From Spirosoma fluviale (lineage in GTDB: Bacteria; Bacteroidota; Bacteroidia; Cytophagales; Cyclobacteriaceae), in contig CAMBMU010000005.1 of the NCBI GenBank assembly GCA_945868725.1, forward strand, positions 1-56,499: DNA of 56,499 bases. The letters are read 5' to 3'. This document shows positions 49,036 through 56,499 of the stretch, piece after piece (position 1 is the first letter of the stretch; each line of letters begins with the position of its first letter). The translations under genes and the position numbers were made by a program. The notes below the pieces were generated by a model. The model was not told where the DNA came from, searched no databases, and saw nothing but the letters and a program-made list of their open reading frames with translations.

Positions 49036-49947
49036 TTAAACCAGGACTAGCCCAAATCCAAAAAGAAGGGCCCATATTAAAGTGCTCAATGCCATTTTTT
49101 TGAGGTAGGGATCGATTTCAGCAGCGCTGTTGGCAGATTGGATTCCTTGACTGATGCTGATCATCCAAGGGAGCACAAAAAAAGCCAGGAGTGGCATATA
49201 CGTTTGATTTAGCAATGCAAAAAAGCCCAAACTAACATTGCCTAGCACCATCAAAGTCCAGTGGTACCGGATTGCGTTCTTACGTCCAATGCGTACAGGA
49301 ATGGATAATTTTCCAGCGAGACGATCTGAGTCAATATCTCGGATGTTGTTGATATTTAGAACAGCTGTGCTAAAACATCCCAAAGACAAGGCAATCAAAA
49401 GAATTAGCGGATTGGCTTGTAACGAATGCAAAAAGTAGGTGCCGGATACTCCAACCAATCCGAAAAATAGAAAAACCGAAATATCTCCTAATCCTGCGTA
49501 TCCATATGGATTTTTACCCGATGTATAGCGAATTGCTGCCCAGATTGAAGCGATGCCTAAGGCAAAGAACCCTAAAAAATACCGCCAATCTGGAAGTGAA
49601 ATGTAGATGAGCAGGATTCCTGAAAGCAGTGATAAGGCTCCAAAAAGAACCATGGCGCGCTTCATTTCCTGAAGAGTAATTACACCAGACTGCACCGCTC
49701 TTATTGGGCCTGTACGTTCTGATGAATCTGCACCATGAATACTATCTCCGTAATCATTTGCGAGGTTGGAAAGTATCTGAAGAAATATCGTGGTGAATGA
49801 AGCTAAAATCAAGACCTCCCAACGAAAGCTTCCTTGCCATTGGGCCAAAAAAGAGCCCGCAAAAATACTCGCTAGGGCCAAGGGTAAGGTACGAAGCCTG
49901 ACTGCATGCAGCCAGGCTTCTTTTTTTGATTGAATGCTTCTTTTCAA
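49036..49947 (-). CDS. menA: 1,4-dihydroxy-2-naphthoate polyprenyltransferase (menaquinone synthesis)
   Basis: 303 residues with eight to nine hydrophobic segments. UbiA prenyltransferase motifs: NLANDYGDSIHGADSSERTG (first Asp-rich motif, about 72-90) with GPIRAVQSG after it, and NINNIRDIDSDRLAGK (second). It attaches the isoprenoid tail to 1,4-dihydroxy-2-naphthoate in the membrane, so menaquinone is the likely respiratory quinone. It follows the glutathione peroxidase gene by 13 bp and argS beyond it. Confidence 0.93.
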   Translation of the reverse strand: MKRSIQSKKEAWLHAVRLRTLPLALASIFAGSFLAQWQGSFRWEVLILASFTTIFLQILSNLANDYGDSIHGADSSERTGPIRAVQSGVITLQEMKRAMVLFGALSLLSGILLIYISLPDWRYFLGFFALGIASIWAAIRYTSGKNPYGYAGLGDISVFLFFGLVGVSGTYFLHSLQANPLILLIALSLGCFSTAVLNINNIRDIDSDRLAGKLSIPVRIGRKNAIRYHWTLMVLGNVSLGFFALLNQTYMPLLAFFVLPWMISISQGIQSANSAAEIDPYLKKMALSTLIWALLFGFGLVLV

Positions 49948-49960
49948 GGAAAAGGGCTAA

Positions 49961-50545
49961 TCAGGACTTGATAAGGCTTAAAATTTCCTCATCCATAGGT
50001 TTTACAGAAGAAGGAAAGAATTTAACCAACTCCCCCTTTTCATTGATCAAGTACTTGCAGAAATTCCAGCTTGGCTCTTGGTTATTCCATCCATTGAGGC
50101 TAGCATCTGACAGCCAACGGTACAAGGGATGTTTGTCAAAACCTTTTACTGAAAGTTTTTCAAACATTGGGAAGGTAACCCCAAATTCGGTAGAGCAGAA
50201 TTCTTTGATTTCCTCGTTGGTGCCTGGCTCCTGACCACCGAAGTTGTTTGCTGGAAATCCAAGAATCAAGATATCCTTGCCATACTGCGCATACAATTCT
50301 TGGAGCTGCGCATATTGCTTCGTATACCCGCACTTGGAAGCTACATTCACCAAGAGCAATTTTTTGCCTTTGAATGAAGTGAAATCTACTTCCTGACCAT
50401 TGATGTCTTTGACTTTGAATTCATAAAATGAGCTTTCCATAGTTTGGTCGTATTCTGGGTGTAAACTTGCCTTATCTGTAGGCCGATCTAAGGTCGTACC
50501 ACAAGCTAATAAGGCTACGCTGAGTGATAATAGGATTGTTTTCAT
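49961..50545 (-). CDS. Glutathione peroxidase-like thiol peroxidase, lipoprotein
   Basis: 194 residues. The N-terminus (LLSLSVALLACG) has a lipobox (Cys15), so it is exported and lipid-anchored, unlike cytosolic relatives. The active site is Cys (not selenocysteine) in VNVASKCGYTKQYAQL, with the Gln motif LGFPANNFGGQEPG and the Trp motif NQEPSWNFCKYL. It should reduce peroxides with thioredoxin-like partners in the periplasm. 2 bp from argS. Confidence 0.92.
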   Translation of the reverse strand: MKTILLSLSVALLACGTTLDRPTDKASLHPEYDQTMESSFYEFKVKDINGQEVDFTSFKGKKLLLVNVASKCGYTKQYAQLQELYAQYGKDILILGFPANNFGGQEPGTNEEIKEFCSTEFGVTFPMFEKLSVKGFDKHPLYRWLSDASLNGWNNQEPSWNFCKYLINEKGELVKFFPSSVKPMDEEILSLIKS

Positions 50546-50547
50546 AA

Positions 50548-52338
50548 TTACATTCGTTCGGGAACTTGTATACCTAACAAACTCATTCCTCTTTTGATTG
50601 TTTTGGCGGTTTGCAAAGAAAGCGCAACTCGAAATGCTTGGAGTTGTTGGTCTTTCTCATGGAATATAGGAAGATCTGCATAGAATCTATTGTATTCTTT
50701 GGCTAGGTCAAATAAGTATTGAGCTAGAACGGCAGGTGAATAGTCCTCAGCAGCTAATTTAATTCTCCGCTCAAAATCATTTAATAGTTGAATCAGGATC
50801 GACTCAGTCTCTGCAAGTTCGGTAAGGTTCGCAAAACTTTCGACAGAAAGGTCAACCCCAATTTGTTCGGCTTTTCTTAAAATTGCCGCAATTCGAGCAT
50901 GGGAATATTGAATAAATGGACCTGTGTTGCCTTGGAATTCAATGGATTCCTGTGGATTAAAGAGCATTCGCTTTTTAGGATCCACTTTAAGCAAAAAGTA
51001 CTTGAGGGCACCCATTCCGAGCATTTCATACAATTCTGTCGCTTGGGCCTCCGTAAATCCTTCAATCTTTCCAAGTTCCTTGGTGTGGTGCGCTGCAGTA
51101 GCTACCATTTCTTCCATCAATTCATCCGCATCCACTACCGTTCCTTCCCGTGACTTCATTTTGCCAGTTGGAAGGTCTACCATGCCATAGGAGAGGTGGT
51201 AAAGTCCAGGTCCATAGGAACGCCCTAGTTTCCGCATGATTTTGAACAAGACATCAAAGTGGTAATCTTGCTCATTTCCAACAACATATACAGATTTATT
51301 GATCTGGTAATCCTGGTATTTTAAATCTGCAGTGCCCATGTCTTGGGTGATGTAAACCGAAGTGCCATCTCCTCGTAACACGAGTTTTTCGTCTAGGCCT
51401 TCTTCGGTAAGGTCTACCCATACGGATCCATTTTCCTTTTTGAAAAATACGCCTTTGGCTAATCCTTCTTCCACGATGTCTTTGCCTAGAAGGTAGGTGT
51501 TGGATTCGTAATAGCTGGCATCAAAGTCAACACCCATCCGTTGGTAGGTGCTATTAAAACCTGCATACACCCAGTCATTCATCTTTTTCCAAAGGGAAAG
51601 GACTTCCGGATCTTGGTCTTCCCATTTCCGGAGCATTTCTTGTGCTTCGAGTAGGAGAGTGGCATTTTTCTTGGCTTCGTCTTCCGACTGACCTGCAGCT
51701 AGTAGCTCTTTTTGCTGCTCTTTATAATGGGAGTCAAATAATACATAATACTTACCAGCCAAGTGATCTCCTTTGAGTCCAGAGGATGCTGGAGTTTCAC
51801 CTTGACCAAAGTGCTGATAAGCCACCATGGATTTGCAGATGTGGATGCCTCGGTCATTGACTAAATTTGCCTTAACGACCTCGTATCCAGAAGCTTTGAG
51901 AAGCTCAGCAACTGAATAACCTAGAAAATTATTTCTCAAGTGACCTAGGTGGAGCGGTTTGTTTGTATTGGGAGAGGAATACTCCACCATTACTTTTTGA
52001 CCATTGCTTGGATGTTGGCCGAAGCTAGTTGAGGTATAAACTTGTTTGAATAAGGTGATCCATTCTTCTTGTGCTACCACCAAGTTCAAAAACCCTTTGA
52101 CGACATTGAAATCTTTTACTGCAGCGACCTCAGTTTTTAAGTAATTGCCGAGTTGGGTAGCTGTGGCTTCAGGACTTAGTTGCGATTGCTTTAAAAAGGA
52201 AAATACAACGAAGGTGTAGCTGCCCTCAAATTCTTTTTTGGTGGGAGCCAAGCTAAGCTGTTCCAAAGGAATAGCTACTTGAAAGCAGGAAGCAAAAGCA
52301 TCTTGAATGCCTTTTAGGATAGCATCTTGAAAATTCAT
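50548..52338 (-). CDS. argS: Arginine-tRNA ligase
   Basis: 596 residues, class Ia. N-terminal Add-1 domain (about 1-100), the HIGH motif as HLGHLRNN (about 132-139) after VEYSSPNTNKPL, the KMSKS-equivalent GKMKSREGTVVDADEL, and a C-terminal anticodon-binding DALR domain (QLLNDFERRIKLAAEDYSP, LYDLAKEYNRFYADLPIF-like LFDLAKEYNRFYAD). Charges tRNA-Arg. First gene of argS-gpx-menA. Confidence 0.97.
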   Translation of the reverse strand: MNFQDAILKGIQDAFASCFQVAIPLEQLSLAPTKKEFEGSYTFVVFSFLKQSQLSPEATATQLGNYLKTEVAAVKDFNVVKGFLNLVVAQEEWITLFKQVYTSTSFGQHPSNGQKVMVEYSSPNTNKPLHLGHLRNNFLGYSVAELLKASGYEVVKANLVNDRGIHICKSMVAYQHFGQGETPASSGLKGDHLAGKYYVLFDSHYKEQQKELLAAGQSEDEAKKNATLLLEAQEMLRKWEDQDPEVLSLWKKMNDWVYAGFNSTYQRMGVDFDASYYESNTYLLGKDIVEEGLAKGVFFKKENGSVWVDLTEEGLDEKLVLRGDGTSVYITQDMGTADLKYQDYQINKSVYVVGNEQDYHFDVLFKIMRKLGRSYGPGLYHLSYGMVDLPTGKMKSREGTVVDADELMEEMVATAAHHTKELGKIEGFTEAQATELYEMLGMGALKYFLLKVDPKKRMLFNPQESIEFQGNTGPFIQYSHARIAAILRKAEQIGVDLSVESFANLTELAETESILIQLLNDFERRIKLAAEDYSPAVLAQYLFDLAKEYNRFYADLPIFHEKDQQLQAFRVALSLQTAKTIKRGMSLLGIQVPERM

Positions 52339-52539
52339 GGTATTGGGGTTTACTCTGAGAAAGTACTTAAACTAACCTACACTCAATCGACTTGCGTAGC
52401 ATTTCCCTTTCGCATGGTGGGACAAATTTAAGACGGCTTCTGTAATATGTGGCACTACTACTCATATTAAAAAAAAAAGTCAGGATTGTCTAGTTTGACT
52501 GTAGGCGTAAAACACCTTCAAAACTTTTTTTTTGGGGTT

Positions 52540-53490
52540 TTAAAAATGATTTACTAATGATTTTGTAGTAATCTCCAGTACTTCAAATGCAATTTCTGCC
52601 ATTGTATTTTCACTGTCAAGGGTTGGATTTACTTCGACGATCTCCCAGCAGCATACGCGCTTGTCCTTAATTAGCTCAGCATTCAGTTGAATGGCTTCTT
52701 CTACAGTCAAGCCATTGGGTACAGGAGTCCCTGTTCCGAGCGATATGGAAGGGTCCAGGCTATCTACATCGAAGGAAATATACAGCTGATCACAACCCTT
52801 TAGATGCTCCAATGCACGTTTGGCAACTTCAAGAACTCCCATTTGCCGGACGATTTCGGTGGTGAAATTTAGGATTCCAAACTTCTCTATCAGTGAATTT
52901 TCTGGATCCTCCGTATCACGTACCGAAATGTAGACAATGTCTCTTGGGTCAATTTTTGGGGAATCCCCACCAATTTTTTTGATTCGATCCCAATAGGCAC
53001 AAGTTTCTGGTGAAGGCTGATTGATTTGGCAGTCAAGGTTGTCCAAGTGCGCAGCCATTGCAAGAGGCATGCCGTGCATGTTTCCAGATGGTGTAGTGTA
53101 GGGTGTATGCAGATCCGCATGTGCATCGATCCAAATTACGCCCAACCGTTTGTCAGGATGGGCACCTTTGATCCCCATGATCGTTCCTGCCGCCGTGCTG
53201 TGGTCACCGGCTAAAACGATAGGAAATTTCATTTCTAATCGCAGGGACTCAATCGTAGAGGCGACATTCTTAACGACTTGGTACACCCCATCAATGTAGT
53301 TGGCATACGTATGTTTATTGCCTTTCCAAAGAAAGTTATTCGCATCGGGTACGCTGATAGGTTCGAATTGCGAGAAAAAATTTGACTTTTTGTCTAGGCT
53401 AGCAATCTTGAGCGCATCCACTCCCAAGCTTGCACCTCGGGTGCCTGCAGCAATTTCGGAACGAACTTCTACCAATTTAATCTTACGCAT
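52540..53490 (-). CDS. Arginase family protein
   Basis: 316 residues from the ATG at 53490 (MRKIKLVEVRSE); a longer frame from 53568 is unlikely. Binuclear Mn ligands: VLAGDHSTAAG (about 93-103), WIDAHADLHTP (119-129) and YISFDVDSLDPS (about 222-233). Full-length arginase that should cleave L-arginine to ornithine and urea; agmatinase activity cannot be excluded, and the arginine decarboxylase next door makes that worth considering. Family GTGTPVPNGLTVEEA favours arginase. Confidence 0.87.
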   Translation of the reverse strand: MRKIKLVEVRSEIAAGTRGASLGVDALKIASLDKKSNFFSQFEPISVPDANNFLWKGNKHTYANYIDGVYQVVKNVASTIESLRLEMKFPIVLAGDHSTAAGTIMGIKGAHPDKRLGVIWIDAHADLHTPYTTPSGNMHGMPLAMAAHLDNLDCQINQPSPETCAYWDRIKKIGGDSPKIDPRDIVYISVRDTEDPENSLIEKFGILNFTTEIVRQMGVLEVAKRALEHLKGCDQLYISFDVDSLDPSISLGTGTPVPNGLTVEEAIQLNAELIKDKRVCCWEIVEVNPTLDSENTMAEIAFEVLEITTKSLVNHF

Positions 53491-53719
53491 CGCTAGGGTA
53501 TAGTTGGGTTTTTTTCTTCTTGTAAATCTACAGAAATGCCCGCAATAAGCGGAGATTTCTGTGTCCAAAACAATTTTGTTTCCTTCAGATCCTTACAAAC
53601 GGGGAAGAATTAATTTTTGAATTAGCGTTACTCAATTGGAGTTTGTGGCTGTTTTACTGTGATCCAAAAGATCTCCTTTTTTAAAATTAAAAATAGGCTA
53701 TGAATTTGTGGATCAAAAC

Positions 53720-53751
53720 TTTGGTAAGCGTCAATAAAAGCGCAATTTTTG
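53720..53751 (+). promoter_or_regulatory. Candidate promoter of the arginine decarboxylase gene
   Basis: TTTG (53720-53723), 20-nt spacer, AATTTTTG (53744-53751), one base off TAnnTTTG, 34 bp before the start at 53786. The remaining 295-bp gap holds no ORF or hairpin I can support. Confidence 0.45.
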
Positions 53752-53785
53752 CACCCTTATTTCAATCCTTAGCCCATTTTGGTAG

Positions 53786-55174
53786 ATGAATAGATACATT
53801 GATTTGATTCAGCAAACCTTTGATTTTCCAACTAAAGAGTTTAAGGTGGAAGACAAGCAGCTTTTCTTCAACGGGGTAAACCTAATGGAGATTATTGAGA
53901 CCTATGGTACTCCATTGAAGCTTACCTATCTGCCCAAAATTTCAGAAAACATTCAGCATGCGAAGACCTTCTTCGGGAATGCGATGAAGACGCACAACTA
54001 CCAAGGGAAGTATACCTATTGCTACTGTACCAAATCTTCGCATTTCAGCTTTGTTCTGGATGAGGCTTTAAAAAATGACATTCATATTGAGACTTCCTCC
54101 ACCTTCGATATTCCTTTGGTGCGGAGCTTGTATGCCAAAGGAAAAATCCGGAAGGATACCTATATCATTTGCAACGGCTTTAAGCGGGAGAAATACAAGC
54201 AGTACATCTCCGAGCTACTCAATGATGGCTTTGTCAATTGCATTCCTATTCTGGACAACCTCACTGAAATAGATTATTACTTAGAGCACGTCAACGTTCC
54301 TTTTCAGGTAGGAATTCGTATTGCTTCGGATGAAGAACCCAAATTCGGCTTTTATACCTCTCGATTAGGAGTTCGCTACAACGATATCATCTCCTTGTAT
54401 GAGGAAAAAATTAAGAACAACCCACAAGTCAGCCTTAAAATGCTGCATTTCTTTATCAATTCAGGCATTAAGGATACGGGGTACTATTGGTCTGAACTGA
54501 CCCGATTTATTCAAAAATACGTGGAGTTGAAGCAGGTAGCACCGAGTTTGGACTCCATGGACATTGGAGGGGGCTGGCCAATCAAAACCAACGTCTTTTT
54601 TGACTACGATTACCAATACATGGCAGATCAGATCGTAAAAAATATCAAGTGGATGTGTGCCAAAAACAATACCACTGAACCAAATATTTTCACGGAGTTT
54701 GGAAGCTACACTGTTGGAGAAAGTGGGGCTGTATTGTATTCCATTTTGGAGGAGAAGCTTCAGAATGATAAGGAATTGTGGTACATTATTGATGGTTCCT
54801 TCATCACGCAATTGCCAGATAGCTGGGGACTCAACCAGAAATACATCATGCTCGCTGTAAATAACTGGGAGGAAGAGTATCACAATATCTCCTTGGGCGG
54901 TTTGACTTGTGATAGCATGGATTATTACAATTCAGAAGCACACCAGTTCAATATCTACCTTCCCAAATTAGTTGAAAAGAAGCAGCAGTACATTGGCTTT
55001 TTCCATACCGGTGCTTACCAGGAATCACTAGGCGGCTATGGAGGCATTCAGCATTGCCTGATTCCAGCACCGAAACACGTATTGATTGATCGGGATGAAA
55101 ATGGGCAGGTGAAGCATTGGCTGTTTGCCAGCGATCAAAAGGAAGAAAGTATGCTGAAGACTTTAGGATACTAA
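53786..55174 (+). CDS. speA: Arginine decarboxylase (type III PLP fold)
   Basis: 462 residues, the compact Bacteroidota form. The PLP lysine is in YCYCTKSSHFSFVLDEAL (about 72-89), with HIETSSTFDIPLV, LHFFINSGIKDTGYYWSELT, the MDIGGGWPIK glycine motif, and YIIDGSFITQLPDSWG. It makes agmatine from L-arginine, the first step to putrescine and spermidine. A related diaminopimelate-type decarboxylase cannot be fully excluded, but the arginase and ArgS neighbours support arginine. Confidence 0.85.
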   Translation: MNRYIDLIQQTFDFPTKEFKVEDKQLFFNGVNLMEIIETYGTPLKLTYLPKISENIQHAKTFFGNAMKTHNYQGKYTYCYCTKSSHFSFVLDEALKNDIHIETSSTFDIPLVRSLYAKGKIRKDTYIICNGFKREKYKQYISELLNDGFVNCIPILDNLTEIDYYLEHVNVPFQVGIRIASDEEPKFGFYTSRLGVRYNDIISLYEEKIKNNPQVSLKMLHFFINSGIKDTGYYWSELTRFIQKYVELKQVAPSLDSMDIGGGWPIKTNVFFDYDYQYMADQIVKNIKWMCAKNNTTEPNIFTEFGSYTVGESGAVLYSILEEKLQNDKELWYIIDGSFITQLPDSWGLNQKYIMLAVNNWEEEYHNISLGGLTCDSMDYYNSEAHQFNIYLPKLVEKKQQYIGFFHTGAYQESLGGYGGIQHCLIPAPKHVLIDRDENGQVKHWLFASDQKEESMLKTLGY

Positions 55175-55194
55175 AAAATAGACCAATTTTAAAG

Positions 55195-55231
55195 TACCCC
55201 CAAAAAGTTAGACACTTATTGGGGGTATTTT
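55195..55231. terminator. Terminator between arginine decarboxylase and TerC
   Basis: TACCCCCAA (55195-55203) pairs with TTGGGGGTA (55219-55227) across a 15-nt loop, followed by TTTTT. Between convergent genes. Confidence 0.85.
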
Positions 55232-55238
55232 TATGTAT

Positions 55239-56258
55239 TTATGATGCAGATTCCTTAACTGGAAAGAGTATGGATGCTGCTACCGACAGGATTAAAATAC
55301 TGCCTACCACTGAAAGTGAAAGTGGGGAAGAGATGTGGTAGAAGGGAGCAATGATCATTTTGAAGCCAATGAAAGACAAAATGATTGCCAAGCCAAACTT
55401 CAATCGGCTAAACATGTGTATAAAATTGGCTAACAGAAAGTACAAGGATCGTAAGCCGAGGATAGCAAAAATATTTGAAGTGTAGAGAATGAAGGGATCA
55501 TCTGGTGCAATGGCAAAAATGGCAGGGATAGAATCCACTGCAAAAATTAAGTCGGTAAACTCGATTACAGCGACTACAACTAGGAGAGGGGTAGCCATTT
55601 TTACCCCATTTTCGAAGGTGAAAAATTTTCCTCCATTGTATTCCTTGCTTACCTTAAACAGTTTGTAGATTAGCTGAGCTCCGGGGCTTTTGCTAAAATC
55701 TTTTTCGTGGTCGTCTTTATCATCTGCAAACCAAGATTTGATGCCTGCATAGATCAAAAAGAATCCGAAAATGGTCAGTACTGCATTGATTTTTACATCT
55801 TGGCCAAATAGGTTCATTTCTGGCAAAAAAGTCAAGTTAATGAGTCCTACACCTGCAAAAATAAAGATGGCCCGCATGAGTAAGGCCCCTATAATTCCCC
55901 AAAAAAGAACCTTGTGGTGGAGCTCTCTTGGAACATTGAAATAGCCAAAGACGAGAATGAATACAAATAAATTATCTACAGAAAGTGCTTTTTCTATCCA
56001 ATAGGCTGCTTGGTACTGAGAGAATTTTTCTAATCCTGAGGCCTCAGCAGTAACGATGTAAATGAAAACACTGAAAACCATGGAGAGCCCGATCCAGACT
56101 ATAGACCAGATAGCTGCTTCTTGATTCGAAATGACGTGATTTTTTTTATTGAAGATGCCCAAATCGAGCAGCAACATAATAATTACGACTACTGTAAATC
56201 CGATAATGATGCCGGGATGATCTATTAAATTATCCGGATGACCAATTGAATTATCCAT
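55239..56258 (-). CDS. TerC/Alx family membrane protein
   Basis: 339 residues with about nine hydrophobic segments. TerC hallmarks: YWIEKALSVDNLFVFILVFGYF (about 84-105) and VAVIEFTDLIFAVDSIPAIFAI (acidic residues in membrane), plus GLRSLYFLLANFIHMF. The family exports manganese or other metals, and some members are linked to tellurite resistance. No other ter genes are nearby. Start preceded by an AT-rich leader. Confidence 0.92.
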   Translation of the reverse strand: MDNSIGHPDNLIDHPGIIIGFTVVVIIMLLLDLGIFNKKNHVISNQEAAIWSIVWIGLSMVFSVFIYIVTAEASGLEKFSQYQAAYWIEKALSVDNLFVFILVFGYFNVPRELHHKVLFWGIIGALLMRAIFIFAGVGLINLTFLPEMNLFGQDVKINAVLTIFGFFLIYAGIKSWFADDKDDHEKDFSKSPGAQLIYKLFKVSKEYNGGKFFTFENGVKMATPLLVVVAVIEFTDLIFAVDSIPAIFAIAPDDPFILYTSNIFAILGLRSLYFLLANFIHMFSRLKFGLAIILSFIGFKMIIAPFYHISSPLSLSVVGSILILSVAASILFPVKESAS

Positions 56259-56357
56259 ATTAGGGGTTAGGTGAACTTTTTTTTGCGATGGTAAAAATAC
56301 TTTTTTTTAGGCAGGTCCACTAAATTAAGCCAAAGTGGAGTTAATTTTTTATCACTA

Positions 56358-56499
56358 GTGTCCGACTAAATTCTATCTTAGGTGCGAATTGTTTGAATTG
56401 ATAAATTTTGAGCACTTTTTTTAATTGAATTGAAAAGTAAGCCCCTAGGTTGGAAATAGTGAGATCTGCCCTTGGTTTTTCAGGCTTTCTTTGAGTTCT
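56358..56499. mobile_element. Possible end of an insertion sequence, cut by the right edge
   Basis: GTGTCCGACTAAATTCTATC (from 56358) resembles a terminal inverted repeat of IS4-like elements, and an ORF reading leftward from the edge ends 87 bp inside it. The other end and any target duplication are outside the window, so the assignment is tentative. Confidence 0.35.
56445..56499 (-). CDS. C-terminal 17 residues of an ORF beyond the right edge (possible transposase)
   Basis: The frame open from the right edge on the minus strand ends ELKESLKNQGQISLFPT, then a stop. Endings with Q-(I/L)-S-L-F are common in IS transposases. Too short to assign with confidence; it fits the possible IS end described here. 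Confidence 0.35.
   Translation of the reverse strand, partial: ELKESLKNQGQISLFPT

Noticed and set aside
54461-54883. A 140-residue leftward frame in the arginine decarboxylase gene
   Set aside because: Antisense shadow with no motif; the decarboxylase is complete.
55239-56258. TerC as part of a tellurite-resistance operon
   Set aside because: No terZABDE or stress-response genes lie nearby; a lone TerC/Alx metal transporter is more likely.

Overview
The window reads as chromosome from a member of the Bacteroidota, order Cytophagales, most like the Cyclobacteriaceae (Algoriphagus-type genomes). This is inferred from gene content: a TonB receptor paired with a DUF4249 lipoprotein, DUF5777 and DUF2490 beta-barrels, a two-gene transketolase, Bat-type VWA/TPR proteins, a GH3-family protein, MenA, a fused E1 dehydrogenase and an HTH-less NtrC-like regulator. 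Promoter-like sites also match the Bacteroidota consensus (TTTG, about 19 nt, TAnnTTTG), and Shine-Dalgarno sites are mostly absent. I could run no database search, so names rest on motifs, lengths and context.

Left part (1-9.3 kb). The window opens inside a NuoL/DabB-like proton-channel gene followed by a SulP anion transporter, probably the tail of an inorganic-carbon uptake locus. A DUF2490 barrel, a block of GC-rich palindromes, an overlapping export trio (Rieske lipoprotein, DUF5777 barrel, YceI), a sulfatase, an orphan HigA-type antitoxin with its own operator, and an LprI-like protein follow. The 7.8-9.8 kb stretch is a graveyard of two nested intergenic repeat families.

9.7-20 kb. 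A complete group II intron with reverse transcriptase sits a few bases after the stop codon of a thiolase gene, which it meets head-on. The thiolase ends a leftward run with Bat-like VWA and TPR genes. Rightward genes are a TonB receptor with DUF4249 lipoprotein, and an ArsR / DUF6428 / LMW-phosphatase operon that begins at a perfect 16-bp operator palindrome.

20-35.9 kb. Mostly leftward catabolic and envelope genes: M14 peptidase, then rightward DUF1080 and Gfo/Idh (a likely 3-keto-sugar pair), GH30, an array of 15-17-nt palindromes, an operon of FAH hydrolase, M23 peptidase, Bcp and split transketolase, and an operon of YggS, DUF423, PBP4, LD-carboxypeptidase and SGNH hydrolase.

35.9-56.5 kb. 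GH3 overlaps a LysE exporter; then a DUF6992-like membrane protein, YjdM, alanine dehydrogenase, a fused E1 alpha/beta dehydrogenase, a LuxE-like enzyme, an unlisted 39-residue lipoprotein, an NtrC-like regulator directly downstream of RNase P RNA (rnpB), DUF3109, an SGNH hydrolase, SUI1, a truncated universal stress protein, menA, glutathione peroxidase, argS, arginase, arginine decarboxylase and TerC. The right edge probably enters an insertion sequence. Convergent genes are separated by clear bidirectional hairpin terminators.
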